NCBI GenBank assembly: GCA_016935715.1
Contig: JAFGQJ010000300.1
Location: 1 to 6,526, forward strand
DNA length: 6,526 nucleotides
Source: Spirochaetales bacterium
Lineage (GTDB): Bacteria > Spirochaetota > Spirochaetia > SZUA-6 > DRHE01
Direction: 5' to 3'
Shown here piece by piece: positions 4,881 to 6,526 of this stretch. The notes below the pieces were generated by a model that was not told the DNA's origin, made no database searches, and saw only the letters and a list, made by a program, of their open reading frames with translations. The position numbers were made by a program, and so were the translations under genes. The first letter of the stretch is position 1, and each line of letters opens with the position of its first letter.

Positions 4881-6526
4881 CTACTTCCCCTTTTCAGAGT
4901 CCCCGGATCCCCCGCCGGCCGGGGATTGCTTGAGAGGCACGTCCCCGATGTGATACTTGGGAACCGAGCGCATCAGCTTGTTGAGCTCCTCGAGCGGAGA
5001 GATGTACTCGTGGAAATGGAAGGTGATCTCCCGCCCTCTGGCCGAAACCGCCCGAATCGGCTTGTCCAGGCAATCGGCAAGGGTTTTGCTCAGGTCGGGG
5101 AAGTATTCCGCCTTCCTGGGCACGAAGAGGTAGCGCTTGCCGTCATTGCGGATCTCCCCGATCCGCCTGGGCATCGGGACGTAGTAGATCAGGAAAGTCG
5201 AGCCGTCGCCGCCCACGCTGCGCCGGGAACCGGGCGGAACCGGGTGGATATTGCGGGTGCCGATGTTGGGATTCTGCGTATCCACCTTCAGGATCAGTGG
5301 GCGAATGCCGAGCCGCCGTTTTCTCGTTTCGGCAACGCCGGCAAACAGACGGTCGAAGGCGGCGTCCTGCATCCGGTGGCGAATCACGAATACCAGCAGG
5401 ATGATCACGCCGATCAGGACCAGCGCTCCCAGGGCGTAGAGCAACCAGGTCAGGGACACCCGCTGCCAGGCTCCCCGCAGGAAAACGTTCAGCCGGGCGA
5501 GCCGAGGGATATACTCGAACTCCAGCGCGCCCTGCAGCGGGGAAATCCGTACCTGCGGATCGTCGAACTCCAGCGCAATGCCGAGATGCTGCCTGCCCGC
5601 CTCGATCGGGCGGGGCAGGCGCAGCGGGGCGACGAGATCCGCCGTCCCGGCCGGCGGAACCGTAACGGAGACGGGGCGTCTCAGCAGTCCTCCGGACGGA
5701 CTGCCCACTCCCACCAGGGTGAAGCTCAGGGCTTCCCGGGCATGGTTGTTGACGGTGAAAGAGGCGTCGAAACACCGCCGGACAGGCCCGAGGGGGCCGG
5801 GAAAGTCGATGGTGGAGAAGCCGGTGAGCTGATCGGTGAGGCTCTCTTTTCCCACCTCTTCGTAGGTCAGTACGTCGGTCTCCAGCTGCTCGGACAGCTG
5901 ATCCAGCAGATCCTGTCCCGATTCCGCGCTGCCCGGCTCGGCGCCCTCGCGGTCCGTACCCTGCGCGGCGCCCGCGCGGTCCTCCCCCGGCACGGCGCCT
6001 GCGCGGTCCGCACCCTGAGGTTGAGCCTCTGAAGGCATGCGCAGGATGTGGACATCCCATCCTTCGCGCCTGATCTTTTCGCTCGACTCGAGCAATCTGG
6101 CCAGCACATCCTTCTCATCCAGCCGGTTGGGGCTTCCCGGAGGCGGGTCGTGGATGCCGTCGGTGAGCAGGAGGACCAGCTTCCTGTTCTCCTGCGGGAT
6201 CGCGCGGGTATAGGCGTAGAGGAAATCAACCGCGGCGACCAGGTCCGTGTACTGTCCCAGGGGTTCCAGCAGCAGGATTCTGTCGATCACGGTGGTCAGA
6301 TCCGCCCTGTCCTCGATGTCGGTGCGGATCTCCTCCTCGGGAAAGTCGGCAAAGCTCAGCAGATGAAAGGAGTCTCCGGTGTGAAGCCTGTTTTCCAGCA
6401 GATCCCGCAGCAGATAGTTGACCACGTCATCGAACACCGGGAACATGCTCTCCGAGATGTCCACCATGACGACCACATCGATTCCCGCCGACCAGGCCGC
6501 TGCAGTGATGCAGAGAAGGAGGATCA
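4881..6526 (-). CDS. Membrane-anchored VWA-domain protein, 5' end outside window
   Basis: At least 548 residues; the frame stays open to the right edge, so the start lies beyond it. The last complete codons (6524 to 6477) read as the end of a signal peptide, ILLLCITAAAWSAGID, with plausible cleavage after AWS. The GTG at 6474-6476 is therefore internal. Counting from that codon as residue 1: a VWA domain at about 1-150 has an intact metal site (MIDAS), DISES (Asp6, Ser8, Ser10), Thr77 in QYTDL and Asp106 in LLTDGIHD. Then come a Gly/Ala/Asp/Arg repeat linker (155-181), a beta-rich region (about 220-325), one membrane helix (about 343-366, WLLYALGALVLIGVIILLVF) followed by basic residues, and a cytoplasmic domain of about 165 residues that I cannot assign (signature SVGGDGSTFLIYYVPMPRRI at 420-439, and YLFVPRKAEYFP). 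The positive-inside rule places the VWA part outside the cytoplasm. Metal-dependent protein binding is the family role; the partner is unknown. It differs from BatA/BatB, in which little follows the last helix. Confidence 0.88.
   Translation of the reverse strand, partial: ILLLCITAAAWSAGIDVVVMVDISESMFPVFDDVVNYLLRDLLENRLHTGDSFHLLSFADFPEEEIRTDIEDRADLTTVIDRILLLEPLGQYTDLVAAVDFLYAYTRAIPQENRKLVLLLTDGIHDPPPGSPNRLDEKDVLARLLESSEKIRREGWDVHILRMPSEAQPQGADRAGAVPGEDRAGAAQGTDREGAEPGSAESGQDLLDQLSEQLETDVLTYEEVGKESLTDQLTGFSTIDFPGPLGPVRRCFDASFTVNNHAREALSFTLVGVGSPSGGLLRRPVSVTVPPAGTADLVAPLRLPRPIEAGRQHLGIALEFDDPQVRISPLQGALEFEYIPRLARLNVFLRGAWQRVSLTWLLYALGALVLIGVIILLVFVIRHRMQDAAFDRLFAGVAETRKRRLGIRPLILKVDTQNPNIGTRNIHPVPPGSRRSVGGDGSTFLIYYVPMPRRIGEIRNDGKRYLFVPRKAEYFPDLSKTLADCLDKPIRAVSARGREITFHFHEYISPLEELNKLMRSVPKYHIGDVPLKQSPAGGGSGDSEKGK
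5934..6014. repeat. Three tandem 27-bp repeats in the VWA protein linker
   Basis: Three in-frame 27-base units (5934-5960, 5961-5987, 5988-6014), each containing a GCGGTCC core. On the minus strand they encode GADRAGAVP, GEDRAGAAQ and GTDREGAEP, consensus G-x-D-R-[AE]-G-A-x-x. They sit between the VWA domain and the beta-rich domain, in a stretch predicted to be flexible. Confidence 0.85.

Noticed and set aside
5934..6014. Possible CRISPR-like repeat array
   Set aside because: The units are directly adjacent without spacers, are in frame and encode a 9-residue protein repeat.
4869..6032. Plus-strand open frame of 387 codons opposite the VWA gene
   Set aside because: The composition is disordered and Arg/Gln/Gly-rich with no recognisable domain. 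The opposite strand carries the intact VWA metal site, signal peptide end and membrane helix.
5143..6060. Arg/Gly-rich 305-codon minus-strand frame with apparent GRRAG repeats
   Set aside because: It is the out-of-frame reading of the VWA gene, and its repeats are the 27-bp linker repeats seen in the wrong frame.

Overview
The window is GC-rich, densely coding bacterial DNA with two convergent gene blocks and almost no free intergenic space (gaps of 17, 20 and 35 bases). I infer an anaerobic spirochaete or a similar diderm. The reasons are the overall character of the MurJ, exported HEAT-repeat and VWA proteins and the presence of a corrinoid-type MtaA methyltransferase homologue. This is an impression from the protein sequences, not a database match.

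Plus-strand block (1-3721): the 3' two thirds of tgt (tRNA-guanine transglycosylase, queuosine pathway), then murJ/mviN (lipid II flippase), then an exported HEAT-repeat protein. tgt and murJ are 17 bases apart. murJ and the HEAT gene share an ATGA stop/start overlap. The three genes therefore read as one transcription unit, with translational coupling between the flippase and the HEAT protein. The HEAT protein is a reasonable candidate envelope partner of MurJ, but nothing in the sequence proves it.

Minus-strand block (3742-6526, transcribed right to left): a membrane-anchored von Willebrand factor A (VWA) protein whose 5' end lies just beyond the right edge of the window, followed 35 bases later by a uroporphyrinogen-decarboxylase-fold methyltransferase of the MtaA/CmuA type. 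The VWA protein has a secretion signal, an extracytoplasmic VWA domain with an intact MIDAS, a repeat-containing linker, a beta-rich domain, one membrane helix and a cytoplasmic domain I cannot name. The methyltransferase carries the His-x-Cys...Cys zinc site, but no corrinoid protein or substrate-specific methyltransferase is visible nearby.

The two blocks meet tail to tail at about 3722-3741, where a GC-rich inverted repeat without a U-tract overlaps the end of the methyltransferase gene. No RNA genes, CRISPR arrays, insertion sequences or attachment sites were seen. I found no clear new defence or mobile system. The most interesting points are the MurJ-HEAT coupling, the loss in MurJ of two charged residues found in the E. 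coli protein, and the undescribed architecture of the VWA protein.
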